The notes under the pieces are model-generated. The model worked only from the letters and a program-made list of their open reading frames with translations, had not been told where the DNA came from and searched no databases. A stretch of 64,000 nt of DNA from Microglena sp. YARC (lineage: Eukaryota; Chlorophyta; Chlorophyceae; Chlamydomonadales; Chlamydomonadaceae): NCBI GenBank assembly GCA_022414725.1, contig CM039463.1, forward strand, positions 91,816,616 to 91,880,615. The letters run 5' to 3'. The position numbers and the translations under genes were made by a program. Positions within the stretch are counted from its first letter, which is position 1; every line of letters starts with the position of its first letter. Shown here piece by piece: positions 22,201 to 37,200 of this stretch.

Positions 22201-25200
22201 NNNNNNNNNNNNNNNNNNNNNNNNNNNNNNNNNNNNNNNNNNNNNNNNNNNNNNNNNNNNNNNNNNNNNNNNNNNNNNNNNNNNNNNNNNNNNNNNNNNN
22301 NNNNNNNNNNNNNNNNNNNNNNNNNNNNNNNNNNNNNNNNNNNNNNNNNNNNNNNNNNNNNNNNNNNNNNNNNNNNNNNNNNNNNNNNNNNNNNNNNNNN
22401 NNNNNNNNNNNNNNNNNNNNNNNNNNNNNNNNNNNNNNNNNNNNNNNNNNNNNNNNNNNNNNNNNNNNNNNNNNNNNNNNNNNNNNNNNNNNNNNNNNNN
22501 NNNNNNNNNNNNNNNNNNNNNNNNNNNNNNNNNNNNNNNNNNNNNNNNNNNNNNNNNNNNNNNNNNNNNNNNNNNNNNNNNNNNNNNNNNNNNNNNNNNN
22601 NNNNNNNNNNNNNNNNNNNNNNNNNNNNNNNNNNNNNNNNNNNNNNNNNNNNNNNNNNNNNNNNNNNNNNNNNNNNNNNNNNNNNNNNNNNNNNNNNNNN
22701 NNNNNNNNNNNNNNNNNNNNNNNNNAGAGAGAGATGCCCTAGCCTGCGGCGCGTGTCTCTTGCAACAACATCCCTCTCACATCCCTCTCAGAAACACATC
22801 CCTCTCAACCATGCGCTCTAAAACAAAGCATCCCTTGTGAACACTGCAGGATGATGTTGAGTACTTGCCTGCCCTACCCTGCCGCGCTGCTCTCATGCAA
22901 CAGCATCCCTCAATATCCCTCTTCAACATCCCTCTTTCAGAACATCATACCTCTCACCATGCCTCTAAAACAAGCATCCCTGTGAACATACTGCAGATGA
23001 TGTTTGAGTACTTCTGGCCCTAACCTGCCGCGCTGCTCTCTTGCAACAACATCCCTCAACATCCCTCATCAAAAACAACTATGCCTCTCACTAAGCCCTA
23101 AAACAAGCTCCTGTGAACACTGCAGATGATGTTGAGGTACTTCGTGCCCTACCACGCCGCGCTGCTCTCATGCAACAACATCCCCTCAAGCATCCTCTGC
23201 AGAAACGGAACATCCCTCTCACTATGCCTCTAAAACAAGCATCCCGTGGAAAACTGCATGGGATGATGTTGAGTACTTCTGCCGCTATTCTGCCGCGCTG
23301 CTCCTCATGGCAACAAACATCCCTCGAACATCCCTCTCAGAAACATCATCCCTCACACATGCCTCTAAGACAAGCTATCCCTGTGAAACACGCAGGATGA
23401 TGTGAGTACTTCTGCCTATCTGCCGCGCTGCTCTCATGCAACAACATCCCTCATCGAGAACATCCCTCTCAAGAAACAACATCCACTCACTATGCTCTAA
23501 AAACAAGCATCCCTGTGAAACACTTTGCAGATGGATGTTGAGTACTTCTGTTGCCGCGCTGCTCTCATGCAACAAACGATCGGGCCTAAACATCCCCTCT
23601 CAAAAACAACATCGCCTTCTCACTATGCCTCTAAAACAAGCATCCTGTGAACACTGCAGGATGATGTTGAGTACTTCTGCCCTACCTGCCGCGCTGCTCT
23701 CTTCATGGCAACAAATCCCTCAAAAACATCCCTCTCAGAAACAACATCCGATACCACTATGCCTCTAAAAACAAGCATCCCTGTGAACACTGCAGGATGA
23801 TGTTTGAGTACTTCTGCCTAAGCCTGCGCGCGCTGCTCTCATGCACAACATCCCTCACTATCCCTCTCAAGAAACATCATCCCTCTCACTGCATGCTCAT
23901 AAGAACAAGCATCCCTGTGAATCTACTGAGGAATGATGTTGATACTTCTGCCTACCTGCCGCGCTGCTCTCTTGCAACAACATCCCTCTCAACATCCCTC
24001 TCAGAAACTAACATCCCTCTCACCATTGCCTCTAAACAAGCAATCGCCTGTGAACACTGCAGGATGATGTGAGGTACTTCTGCCCTACCTGCCGCGCTGC
24101 TTCTCCATGCAACAACATCGCCTCAATATCCGTCTCAAGCAGCCCTCTCACATCGCCTTCTCAGAAACATCATCCTCTCAACCATGCCTCTAAAACAAGC
24201 ATCCCTGTGAAACACTGCAGAATGATGTTGAGGTATTCTGCGCCTACCTGCGCGCTGCTCTCAATGCAACAACACTCCCTCAAAACATCCTCTCAAAAAA
24301 CAACGATCCGCTTTCACTATGCCTCTTAAAAACAAGCATCGCCTGTGAGACACTGCCAGGTGATGTTGAGTATTTCTGCCTATCCTGCCGCGGCTGCTCT
24401 CATGCAACAAACATCCCTTGCAAACATCCCTCTCAGAAAGCGAAATCCCCTCTCACTATGCCTCTAAAACAAGGCATCCCTGTGACACTGCCAAGATGAT
24501 GTTGAAGTAACTTCTGCCCTACCCTGCCGCGCTGGCTCTCATGCATAACAGTACAACATCCTCAATCATCGCTCTCAGATACATCATCCTCTCACCATAG
24601 CCCTCTAAGACAAGCATCCCTGTGGGAACACTGCAGGAAAAATGTTGAGTTCTTCTGCCCTAACCTGCCGCGCTGCTCTCCTGCAAACAACATCCCTGCC
24701 CAACATCCCTCTCAGAGAACAACATCCCTCTCAACCATGCTCTAAAAACAAGCATCCCTGTGGAACACTGCAGGATGGATGTTGGGAGTAACTTCTGCCT
24801 ACTGCCGCGCGCTCCTCAGTGCAACAACATCCTCAACATCCCTCTCAAGAAACATCATCCCTCTCACCATGCCTCTAAAAGCAAGCATAAGCCTGTGAAC
24901 ACTGCAGGAATGATCGGTTGAGTAGCTTCTGCCTACTGCAGCGCTGCTCTCATGCAACAACATCCCTCAACATCCTCTCAAAACACATCCCTCTCACTAT
25001 GCCTCTAAAACAAGCATCCTGTGAACACTGCAGGATGATGTTGAACTACTTCTGCCCTAGACCTGCCGCGCTCTCATCGCACAACATCCCTCAACATCCC
25101 CTCAGAAAACAACCATCTGCTCAATATGCCTCTAAAAACAAGCATCCCTGTGAACACTGCAGGATGTGTTGAGTACTTCTGCCTAACCTGCCGCCTGCTC

Positions 25201-28200
25201 TCATGCAACAACATCCCTCAACATCCTCTCAGAACAAACATCCCTCTCAATCATGCCTCTAAAACAAGGCAATCCCTGGTGACACTGCAGGATGATGTTT
25301 TGAGTACTTCTGCCTAAGCTGCCGCGCTGCTTCTCTTGCAACAACATCCCTCTCAACATCCCTCTCAGAACATATCCCTCTCACGCATGCCTCTAAAACA
25401 AGCATCCCTGTGAACACTGCAGGATGATGTTGAGTACTTCTGCGCTACTGCCGCGCTGCCACTCATGCAAAACAACATCCCTCAAGTATCCCTCTCAACA
25501 TCCCTCTCAACATCCCTCTCAGAACATCATCCTCTCTCACCAATGCTCTAAGAACAAAGCATCCCTGTGACACTGCCAGGATTGATGTTGAGTACTTTTT
25601 CTGCCCTACCTGCCGCGCTGCCTCATTGCAACAACATCCATATACATCCCTCTCAACAACAAAATCCCTTTCACTATGGCCTCTAAAACAAGCATCCCTG
25701 TGAACACTGCAGGATGATGATTGAGTACTTCTTTGCCTACCTGCCAGCGTGCTCTCAGATGCAACAACATCCTCAACATCACTCTCAAGAAACAACATCC
25801 CTCTCACTATGCCTCTAAAACAAGCCATCCCTGTGAAACACTGCAGGATGATGTTGAGTACTTCTGCCTACCTTCCGCGGCTGCTTCTCATGCAACAACA
25901 TCCTCAACAATCCTCTCAGAAAAACATCATCCCCTCTCACCATGCCTCTAAGACAAGCTCCCTGTGAACACTGCAGGATGATGTTGATATACTCTGCCGC
26001 TTACCTGCGGGGCGCTGCTTCTCATGCAACAACATCCCTGCTCAACATCCCTCTCAGAACAACATCCTCTCAACTATCCTCTAAAAGCAAGCATACCTGT
26101 GAACGACTTGCAGGATGATGTTGAGTACTTCTGCCCTACCTGCGCGCTGTCTCTCATGCAACAACATCCCTCAACATCCCTCTCAGAAACATCATCCCTC
26201 TCACCATGCCTCTAAAACAAGCATCCTGTGAAACACTGCAGTGATGATGTTGAGTACTTAATTGGCCTACCTGCCGCGCTGCTCTCATGCCAACAACATC
26301 CCTCAAACATCCTCTCAAAAATACAACATCCCTCGTCACTATGCCTCTAAAACAAGCAATCCTGTGAACACTCAGGAATGATGCTGACTACTTCTGCCCT
26401 ACCTGCCGGCGCTGCTCTCATGCAACCAACATCCCTCAACATCCCTCTCAGAAACAACATCCCTTCACTAATGCCTCTAGAAAACAAGCATCCCCTGTGA
26501 ACACTGCAGGATGATGTGAGTACTTCATGCCCTACCTGGCCGCGCTGCTCTCATGCAACAACATCCTCAGCAATCCCTCTCAGAAACATCATCGCCTCTC
26601 ACCAATGCTCTTAAGACAAGCATCCCTGTGAACACTGGCAGGATGATGTGCAACACAACCCATATCCAACCTAAACATCTCTCAGAAACACCAACTAACA
26701 TACCCTCTACTACATAGCCTCATCAATGAAGATACTGCAGAGAATGTATGTTGAAATAAAACTTCTGCCTACGACTAGCTCATCACACCCCAGCGAGAAC
26801 ACTCCACCATCCAAAAAAACAAACACCCAACCCTCATCGACTACATGCTGCTCTGAAACACCCCATCCCTAGCCAACAGGACATCTCCTCTCAAGCATCA
26901 ATGGCTCTGCAGAAACAAAATCCCTCTCAGCTCCTCTCACCAGAAAAACACTGTCCACCTCTCCGCCAAAGAGAAAACTCCCAAGCAATCCCTGTACGCA
27001 ACACCGCCTACACCCCACCTACACACCACCACCAACCTCATCCAAACACTGGGCAGGAACATCGCAGAAGAATGTTGGTACTTCTTCCCTACCAGCAGCG
27101 CGCTGCCTCATTTCCATTTCAACAACATCCCTCAACTCCTCTCAACACGCTCTGCAACCATAACCTCTCCGCTCGCATCCCTCATCTGACTCAGAAACAT
27201 CATCCCTCTCAGCCACATGCCTTTCTAAAACAATTGCATCCCTGTCAACCACACACATCTCGAAGCTCGTCCAACCATCACAAAAATGGCCCTCCATAGC
27301 TAAGAAAACACTCGAGCAAGGAGCGGATGTTGAGTACTTTCTGCCCTGCCGCGCTGCTGCATCATGGCAACCAACATCCTCAACATCCCTCTCAAAAACA
27401 ACATCCCTTTCACTATGCCTCTAAAACAAGCATCCCTGTGAACACTGCAGGATGATGTTGAGTACTTCTGCCCTACCTGCCGCGCTGCTCTCATGCAACA
27501 ACATCCCCTCAACATCCCTCTCAGAAAACAACATGCCCCTCTTCACTATGCCTCTAAAACAAGCATCCCTGTGAACACTGCAGGATGATGTTGAGTACTT
27601 CTGCCCTACCTGCCGCGCTGCTCTCATGCAACAACATCCCTCAACATCCCTCTCAGAAACATCATCCCTCTCACCATGCCTCTAAGACAAGCATCCCTGT
27701 GAACACTGCAGGATGATGTTGAGTACTTCTGCCCTACCTGCCGCGCTGCTCTCTTGCAACAACATCCCTCTCAACATCCCTCTCAGAAACATCATCCCTC
27801 TCACCATGCCTCTAAAACAAGCATCCCTGTGAACACTGCAGGATGATGTTGAGTACTTCTGCCCTACCTGCCGCGCTGCTCTCATGCAACAACATCCCTC
27901 AATATCCCTCTCAACATCCCTCTCAACATCCCTCTCAGAAACATCATCCCTCTCACCATGCCTCTAAAACAAGCATCCCTGTGAACACTGCAGGACGATG
28001 TTGAGTACTTCTGCCCTACCTGCCGCGCTGCTCTCATGCAACAACATCCCTCAACATCCCTCTCAAAAATAACATCCCTTTCACTATGCTTCTAAAACAA
28101 GCATCCCTGTGAACACTGCAGGATGATGTTGAGTACTTCTGCCCTACCTGCCGCGCTGCTCTCATGCAACAACATCCCTCAACATCCCTCTCAGAAACAA

Positions 28201-31200
28201 CATCCCTCTCACTATGCCTCTAAAACAAGCATCCCTGTGAACACTGCAGGATGATGTTGAGTACTTCTGCCCTACCTGCCGCGCTGCTCTCATGCAACAA
28301 CATCCCTCAACACTCCCTCTCAGAAACATCATCCCTCTCACCATGCCTCTAAGACAAGCATCCCTGTGAACACTGCAGGATGATGTTGAGTACTTCTGCC
28401 CTACCTGCCGCGCTGCTCTCTTGCAACAACATCCCTCTCAACATCCCTCTCAGAAACAACATCCCTCTCACCATGCCTCTAAAACAAGCATCCCTGTGAA
28501 CACTGCAGGATGATGTTGAGTACTTCTGCCCTACCTGCCCGCGCTGCTCTCATGCAACAACATCCCTCAACATCCCTCTCAGAAACATCATCCCTCTCAC
28601 CATGCCTCTAAAACAAGCATCCCTGTGAACACTGCAGGATGATGTTGAGTACTTCTGCCCTACCTGCCGCGCTGCTCTCATGCAACAACATCCCTCAACA
28701 TCCCTCTCAAAAACAACATCCCTCTCACTATGCCTCTAAAACAAGCATCCCTGTGAACACTGCAGGATGATGTTGAGTACTTCTGCCCTACCTGCCGCGC
28801 TGCTCTCATGCAACAACATCCCTCAACATCCCTCTCAGAAACAACATCCCTCTCACTATGCCTCTAAAACAAGCATCCCTGTGAACACTGCAGGATGATT
28901 TTGAGTACTTCTGCCCTACCTGCCGCGCTGCTCTCATGCAACAACATCCCTCAACATCCCTCTCAAAAACAACATCCCTCTCACCATGCCTCTAAGACAA
29001 GCATCCCTGTGAACACTGCAGGATGATGTTGAGTACTTATGCCCTACCTGCCGCGCTGCTCTCTTGCAACAACATCCCTCTCAACATCCCTCTCAGAAAC
29101 AACATCCCTCTCACCATGCCTCTAAAACAAGCATCCCTGTGAACACTGCAGGATGATGTTGAGTACTTCTGCCCTACCTGCCGCGCTGCTCTCATGCAAC
29201 AACATCCCTCAATATCCCTCTCAACATCCCTCTCAACATCCCTCTCAACATCCCTCTCAGAAACATCATCCCTCTCACCATGCCTCTAAAACAAGCATCC
29301 CTGTGAACACTGCAGGATGATGTTGAGTACTTCTGCCCTACCTGCCGCGCTGCTCTCATGCAACAACATCCCTCAACATCCCTCTCAGAAACATCATCCC
29401 TCTCACCATGCCTCTAAAACAAGCATCCATGTGAACACTGCAGGATGATGTTGAGTACTTCTGCCCTTCCTGCCGCGCTGCACTCCTCCAACAACAGCAG
29501 CAGCAGGTGCCTGAGCATGAGATTGTACAAAGTCTGCTGCAAGCTGCTAGGGCTCAACCTCCACAGAAGAAGGTCCTCCTAGCACCAAGGCTGGAGCAAC
29601 CCTCATCCTCATCCGACCTGCAGCTGCCACCATCAAGCACGCCACCACCACTGCAGCCGATCGCAGCCAACGCCCCTGAGTACCAGCAGTCTCGACTTGC
29701 GCTTGTGCAATTCGAGCAGCAGCTGAGGGTGATGAGAGAGTCACTGGTCCAGCCACGATCTGCATTCACTATTTTTACGGCTGATATGCTAAAAACCTAC
29801 GAGACAGACGGTCACAGTGTGAGTGCTACCGACATGGCAACTGTATCAGCGACAGCCTGGCGTCAGCTTTCAACCCAGGAACAGACTTCTTACGAGACCA
29901 AGTCCGCCAAAGAGGTTGAATCGTACAAGACTGAAGTTCTCCAGTATCAGGCCATCCATGCGCACTGCGCCACCTTGGCCGCCTCCCTTGCCTGCACCCT
30001 GGAAAGCACCCTGGACCCCCCAGTGCTCCCCCTGCCACCGGCCCAGAGGCGGACCCCCAAGAACGCGGGCGCCGTCAACAGCGCATCCAGGGCTCGCATT
30101 GCTGCCAGAGACATGGGCGTTCAACCCGGCCCCCTCAAGAGCCGTGGCCCCTTCAAGCGGCCCTACAATGACGACGACGACTTTGAGTACGGGTACGAGG
30201 CTGGGCAGCAAGCTGTGAAGAAGGAGCGGAGGGGGTCGGATGGAGGTGAGGGACTGGCTGGCTCGGACGTGCTGGAAGCGGATGTCCCTTCGAGGGTTCC
30301 TGTCTCCTGCAACGGAATCCGAGGGACCTTTCTTCTGGAGACTATCAAGATTCTATGCGAGTGCTCTCTGTGCTGTAAGCTGGAAGAGGAAGAGTTGCCT
30401 GAGCGTCATTTTTACCATCCCACACAGTGGGAGGGCCACTGTGGCAACGCAGCTGCAAAGAAGTGGAAGGCCTCAATCAAAGTCATCCCCGGCTATTTGC
30501 CAGAAGTTCCTGCCGGTGCCAGTCTTATGACCATTGGGCGCTGGTTGGAGATAAAGGGACTGGAGATTAAGGGCTCCAGGACGTCAGGTTCGTTTGTCGG
30601 TTGGTCGGGCGGTTGTGTTGGGCAGTTGGTTGCAGGGTTTGGGTGCAGGGTGGGTTGGGCAATTGGTTGCAGGGCATGTTGTTGGGTCTTCCTTCGAGTT
30701 TTAGCAATGGGTCTCTGCCCAGCAAAATTTGTATGATATGATTTTATGTGCCGTGTTTACAGTTTTCCTGCCGAGGTAGAATCCAAGTCCTAAGTCTTAA
30801 ATGCTTGTTTCACATGCGCTTGTCTTATTATTTTGTGTATGCATTTATATTCTTGTTTCATATGCGCTCTTATTCTTATTTCATATGCACTCATATTCTT
30901 ATTTCATATGCGCTTATATTATTATTTCAAATGTGCTTCTAGTATAATTCCACATGCTCTCTTATTCTCATTTCTGATGCGCTTGCATTCTCAATTCAAA
31001 TGCGCTTGAATTATAATCCCACATGCGCTCTTATTCTCATTTCATATGCGCTTGTATTATAATTCCACATGCGCTCTTATTCTCATGTCTTGTGCGCTTG
31101 TATTATCTTGTTATATGCGCTTGTATTATAATTCCACATGCGCTCTTATTCTCATGTCTTGTGCGCTTGTATTATCTTGTTATATGCGCTTGTATTATAA

Positions 31201-34200
31201 TTCCACATGCGCTCTTATTCTCATGTCTTGTGCGCTTGTATTATCTTGTTATATGCGCTTGTATTATAATTCCACATGCGCTCTTATTCTCATGTCTTGT
31301 GCGCTTGTATTATCTTGTTATATGCGCTTGTATTATAATTCCACATGCGCTCTTATTCTCATGTCTTGTGCCCTTGTATTCTCATTTCATATGCGCTTAT
31401 ATTCTTATTTCAGATGCGCTTATAATAATTTGTTCTAGTTTTGTATTATAATTCCACATGCGCTCTTATTCTCATTTCTTATGCGCTTGTATTCTCATGT
31501 CATATGCGCTTATATTCTTATTTCAAATGTGCTTATAAAAATTCGTTATAATCTGTAGCATAATTCCACATGCGCTCTTATTCTCATTTCTTATGCGCTT
31601 GTATTCTCATTTCACACGCGCTTATCTTCTTATTTCAAATGCGCTTATAATGATTTGTTATTATTTTGTATTATAATTCCACATGCGCTCTTATTCTCAT
31701 TTCTTATGCGCTTGTATTCTCATGTCATATGCGCTTATATTCTTATTTCAAATGTGCTTATAAAAATTCGTTATAATCTGTAGCATAATTCCACATGCGC
31801 TCTTATTCTCATTTCTTATGCGCTTATATTCTCATTTCATATGTGCTTATATTCTTATTTCAAACGCGCTTATAATAATTCGGTATAATTTTGTATTACA
31901 ATTCCACATGCGCTCTTATTCTCATTTCTTATGCGCTTGTATGCTCATGTCATATGCGCTTATCTTCTTATTTCAAATGCGCTTATAATAATTTGTTATA
32001 GTTTTGTATTATGATTCCACATGCGCTCTTATTCTCATTTCTTATGCGCTTGTATTCTCATGTCATATGCGCTTATATTCTTATTTCAAATGTGCTTATA
32101 AAAATTCGTTATAATCTGTAGCATAATTCCAAGTGCGCTCTTATTCTCATTTCTTATGCGCTTGTATTCTCATTTCATATGTGCTTATAGTCTTATTTCA
32201 TATGCGCTTATAGTAATTTGTTCTAATTTTATATTATGATTCCACATGCGCTCTTATTCTCATTTCTCATGCGCTTGTATGCTCATGTCATATGCGCTTA
32301 TATCCTCATTTCTCATGCGCTTGTATGCACCCCCCAGGCGGCCTGCCCACCCTGGAGTACGCCGGGAAGAAAGTTGGTGGTGCCATTGACACCAAGATCC
32401 TCATGCGGGGAATGGGCCCCCCCCGACCTGTCAACAAATCCAATCGCCCACTCAAGGGCACCGCAGACCGATACCCTGGCCCTGGTGGCGGGTCTGGGAC
32501 GGACGAGATGCGCGAGCAGAAAAACGTGATCGCATATGAGCCCTGGAGGGATGTCTCTCTAGGCAACTACCAGCCTATCAAGGTCCGCTGGGCAGGCGAT
32601 AGATGCTGTGTCTGCGACAGCGAGGTGGATTACGACTTTGATCAGCTCGTCAACTGCGACTGCTGTGGAATCACAGTCCACCAGTCATGTTATGGAATCC
32701 CTGACCTGCCCGGACTCGATGACCAGTAAGTAGGGACCGTAATATCATGATTAGGACACACACTCTCACACACACAGTCTCTCACAGACACACACACTCT
32801 CTCACACACACATGCACACATACTCACACACTGACACACACACTCTCTCACACACACACATTCACACACACACACACTCTTGAACACTTCCACACACACT
32901 CTCACGCGCACGCACACAACTTCGAGCCGTGTGACTTAGCCCCCATCGTTCCTTGCAGGTGGATGTGCCGTTCCTGTGAGCTAAAGGAGGCGGGCAAGCC
33001 CGACCCACAGTGCTGCCTGTGCCCAGTTGTTGGCGGCGCCCTAAAGCCCACCACCCTGGATGGGCTGTGGTGCCACGCCGCCTGTATGCAGTGGATCCCA
33101 GAGGTCACCGTGAATGACACCATGCGCATGGAGCCCATCGACCGCATTACGGAGATTCAAAAAGAACGCTGGGAGTTGACCTGCTGCTTTTGCAAACAAA
33201 AGATGGGCGCCAACATCCAGTGTAAAAACTGCTTCACAGCTTTCCACCCACTCTGTGCAAGGTAATACTCGCTGTTTGTTTTGTGCGATGCGTTTCTAGT
33301 CAGCCACTGTATGGCAACACATGGGTCTGGCTAAAGTAGTCAGAAATGCCCCCCGGGCTTCGTGCTCAGCGGGGATTGGGGGGCAGCACAGCGCACTGGG
33401 TTTGCACCAAGTCGCTCAAATTACGACGCGCACGGAAAACACACAGTGGTTATGCTCGGCTATTCCTACCTGCTCTGCGAGTGATAACCTTTATATGTAC
33501 TTGCCTGTGATGCAAACTCACGCTGATGCTCTACCTAGCACGTGCACTTGCCTGCGTACCAAACTCATGCTGATGCTCTACCCAGCACTTGAACCTGCCT
33601 GTGATACAAACTCATGCTGATGCTCGGTTTGTCATACGCCTAACGTGTACTTGCCTGCGTACAAAACTCACACTGATGCTATACCCGGCACGAACACCTG
33701 CCTGTGATACAAACTCATGCTGATGCTCTGCTCGTGATCAGCCTTACGTGCACTTGCCTGTGTACCAAACTCACGCTGATGCTGAACCCTGCACTTGCAC
33801 CTGCTTGTGTAACAAACTCACACTGATGCTCTGCTAGTCATACGCCTAACGTGCACTTGCCTGTGTACCAAACTCACGCTGATGCTCTACCCTGAGCTTG
33901 CACATTCCTGTGATACAAACTCATGCTGATGCTCTGTAAGTCATACGCCAGACATGTACTTGCCTGTGTACCAAACTCACGCTGATGCTCAACCCTGCAC
34001 TAATACCTGCTTGTGTAACAAACGCATGCTGATGCTCTGTTAGTGATATGCCAAACGTGTTCTTGCCAGTCTACTAAACTCACGCTGATGCTCTACCCTG
34101 CACTAACACCTGCTTGTGTAACAAACTCACACTGATGCTATGCTAGTGATACGCCTGACATGTACTTGCCTGTGTACGACACTCACGCTGATGCTCTACC

Positions 34201-37200
34201 CTGTACTTGCACATTCCTGTGATACAAACTCACGCTGCTGCTCTGCTCGTGATCAGCCTCACGTGTACTTGCCTGTGTACCAAACTCACACTGATGCTGA
34301 ACCCTGCACTTACACCTGCCTGTGATACAAATTCATGCTGATGCTCCGCTAGTCATACGCCTGACGTGAACTTGCCTGTGTACCAAACTCACGCTGATGC
34401 TGAACCCTGCACTAACACCTGCTTGTCTAACAAACCCACACTGATGTTATGCTAGTGATACGCCTAACGTGTACTTGCCTGTGTACCAAACTCACGCTGA
34501 TGCTCTACCCTGCACTAACACCTGCTTGTGTAACAAACGCATGCTGATGCTCTGTAAGTCATACGCCAAACGTGTACTTGCCTGTGTACCAAACTCACGC
34601 TGATGCTCAACCCTGCACTAACACTTGCTTGTGTAACAAACCCACACTGATGCTATGCTAGTGATACGCCTTATGTGTACTCGCCTGTATACAAACTCAT
34701 GCTGATGCTCTGCACAACCTCAGGATGGGAGGTCTGCGAATGGAGTTGCTGGAGCCGGCTGATGGTAGTGGTGGCACCCTGCAGCTAGAAGCTTACTGTC
34801 CCAGGCACTGCAAGCCACTGCCTGCTCTTGCTGGTAGGTTCAACATGCCTTTTCGTGTCATGGGGGTACTTTTGTGTCCTGTCTTTGTGGCACACTGCAG
34901 CTAGAAGCTCACTGTCCCAGACACTGCAAGCCCCTGCCTGCCCTTGCTGGTAGGTTGACCTAGTCAATGTAGAGTAGGTTATCGACCTACTTATTACATA
35001 GAGACACTGCAAGCCCCTGCCTGCCCTTGCTGGTAGGTCGACACTGCAAGCCCCTGCCTGCCCTTGCTGGTAGGTTGACCTAGTCAATGTAGAGTAGGTT
35101 ATCGACCTACTTATTACATAGAGACACTGCAAGCCCCTGCCTGCCCTTGCTGGTAGGTAGACACTGCAAGCCCCTGCCTGCCCTTGCTGGTAGGTTGACC
35201 TAGTCAATGTAGAGTAGGTTATCGACCTACTTATTACATAGAGACACTGCAAGCCCCTGCCTGCCCTTGCTGGTAGGTAGACACTGCAAGCCCCTGCCTG
35301 CCCTTGCTGGTAGGTTGACCTAGTCAATGTAGAGTAGGTTATCGACCTACTTATTACATAGAGACACTGCAAGCCCCTGCCTGCCCTTGCTGGTAGGTAG
35401 ACACTGCAAGCCCCTGCCTGCCCTTGCTGGTAGGTTGACCTAGTCAATGTAGAGTAGGTTATCGACCTACTTATTACATAGAGACACTGCAAGCCCCTGC
35501 CTGCCCTTGCTGGTAGGTCGACACGGCAAGCCCCTGCCTGCCCTTGCTGGTAGGTTGACCTAGTCAATGTAGAGTAGGTTATCGACCTACTTATTACATA
35601 GAGACACTGCAAGCCCCTGCCTGCCCTTGCTGGTAGGTAGACACTGCAAGCCCCTGCCTGCCCTTGCTGGTAGGTTGACCTAGTCAATGTAGAGTAGGTT
35701 ATCGACCTACTTATTACATAGAGACACTGCAAGCCCCTGCCTGCCCTTGCTGGTAGGTTGACCTAGTCAATGTAGAGTAGGTTGTCGACCTACTTATTAC
35801 ATAGAGACACTGCAAGCCCCTGCCTGCCCTTGCTGGTAGGTAGACACTGCAAGCCCCTGCCTGCCCTTGCTGGTAGGTTGACCTAGTCAATGTAGAGTAG
35901 GTTATCGACCTACTTATTACATAGAGACACTGCAAGCCCCTGCCTGCCCTTGCTGGTAGGTAGACACTGCAAGCCCCTGCCTGCCCTTGCTGGTAGGTTG
36001 ACCTAGTCAATGTAGAGTAGGTTATCGACCTACTTATTACATAGAGACACTGCAAGCCCCTGCCTGCCCTTGCTGGTAGGTAGACACTGCAAGCCCCTGC
36101 CTGCCCTTGCTGGTAGGTTGACCTAGTCAATGTAGAGTAGGTTATCGACCTACTTATTACATAGAGACACTGCAAGCCCCTGCCTGCCCTTGCTGGTAGG
36201 TAGACACTGCAAGCCCCTGCCTGCCCCTTGCTGGTAGGTTGACCTAGTCAATGTAGAGTAGGTTATCGACCTACTTATTACATAGAGACACTGCAAGCCC
36301 CTGCCTGCCCTTGCTGGTAGGTAGACACTGCAAGCCCCTGCCTGCCCTTGCTGGTAGGTTGACCTAGTCAATGTAGAGTAGGTTATCGACCTACTTATTA
36401 CATAGAGACACTGCAAGCCCCTGCCTGCCCTTGCTGGTAGGTAGACACTGCAAGCCCCTGCCTGCCCTTGCTGGTAGGTTGACCTAGTCAATGTAGAGTA
36501 GGTTATCGACCTACTTATTACATAGAGACACTGCAAGCCCCTGCCTGCCTTGCTGGTAGGTCGACACTGCAAGCCCCTGCCTGCCCTTGCTGGTAGGTTG
36601 ACCTAGTCAATGTAGAGTAGGTTATCGACCTACTTATTACATAGAGACACTGCAAGCCCCTGCCTGCCCTTGCTGGTAGGTCGACACTGTAAGCCCCTGC
36701 CTGCCCTTGCTGGTAGGTTGACCTAGTCAATGTAGAGTAGGTTATCGACCTACTTATTACATAGAGACACTGCAAGCCCCAGCCTGCCCTTGCTGGTAGG
36801 TAGACACTGCAAGCCCCTGCCTGCCCTTGCTGGTAGGTTGACCTAGTCAATATAGAGTAGGTTATCGACCTACTTATTACATAGAGACACTGCAAGCCCC
36901 TGCCTGCCCTTGCTGGTAGGTAGACACTGCAAGCCCCTGCCTGCCCTTGCTGGTAGGTAGACACTGCAAGCCCCTGCCTGCCCTTGCTGGTAGGTTGACC
37001 TAGTCAATGTAGAGTAGGTTATCGACCTACTTATTACATAGAGACACTGCAAGCCCCTTCCTGCCCTTGCTGGTAGGTAGACACTGCAAGCCCCTGCCTG
37101 CCCTTGCTGGTAGGTTGACCTAGTCAATGTAGAGTAGGTTATCGACCTACTTATTACATAGAGACACTGCAAGCCCCTGCCTGCCCTTGCTGGTAGGTAG

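Noticed and set aside
26650..27300. A distinct gene or element within the array
   Set aside because: The text is a scrambled version of array units with many indels; most likely low-quality consensus.
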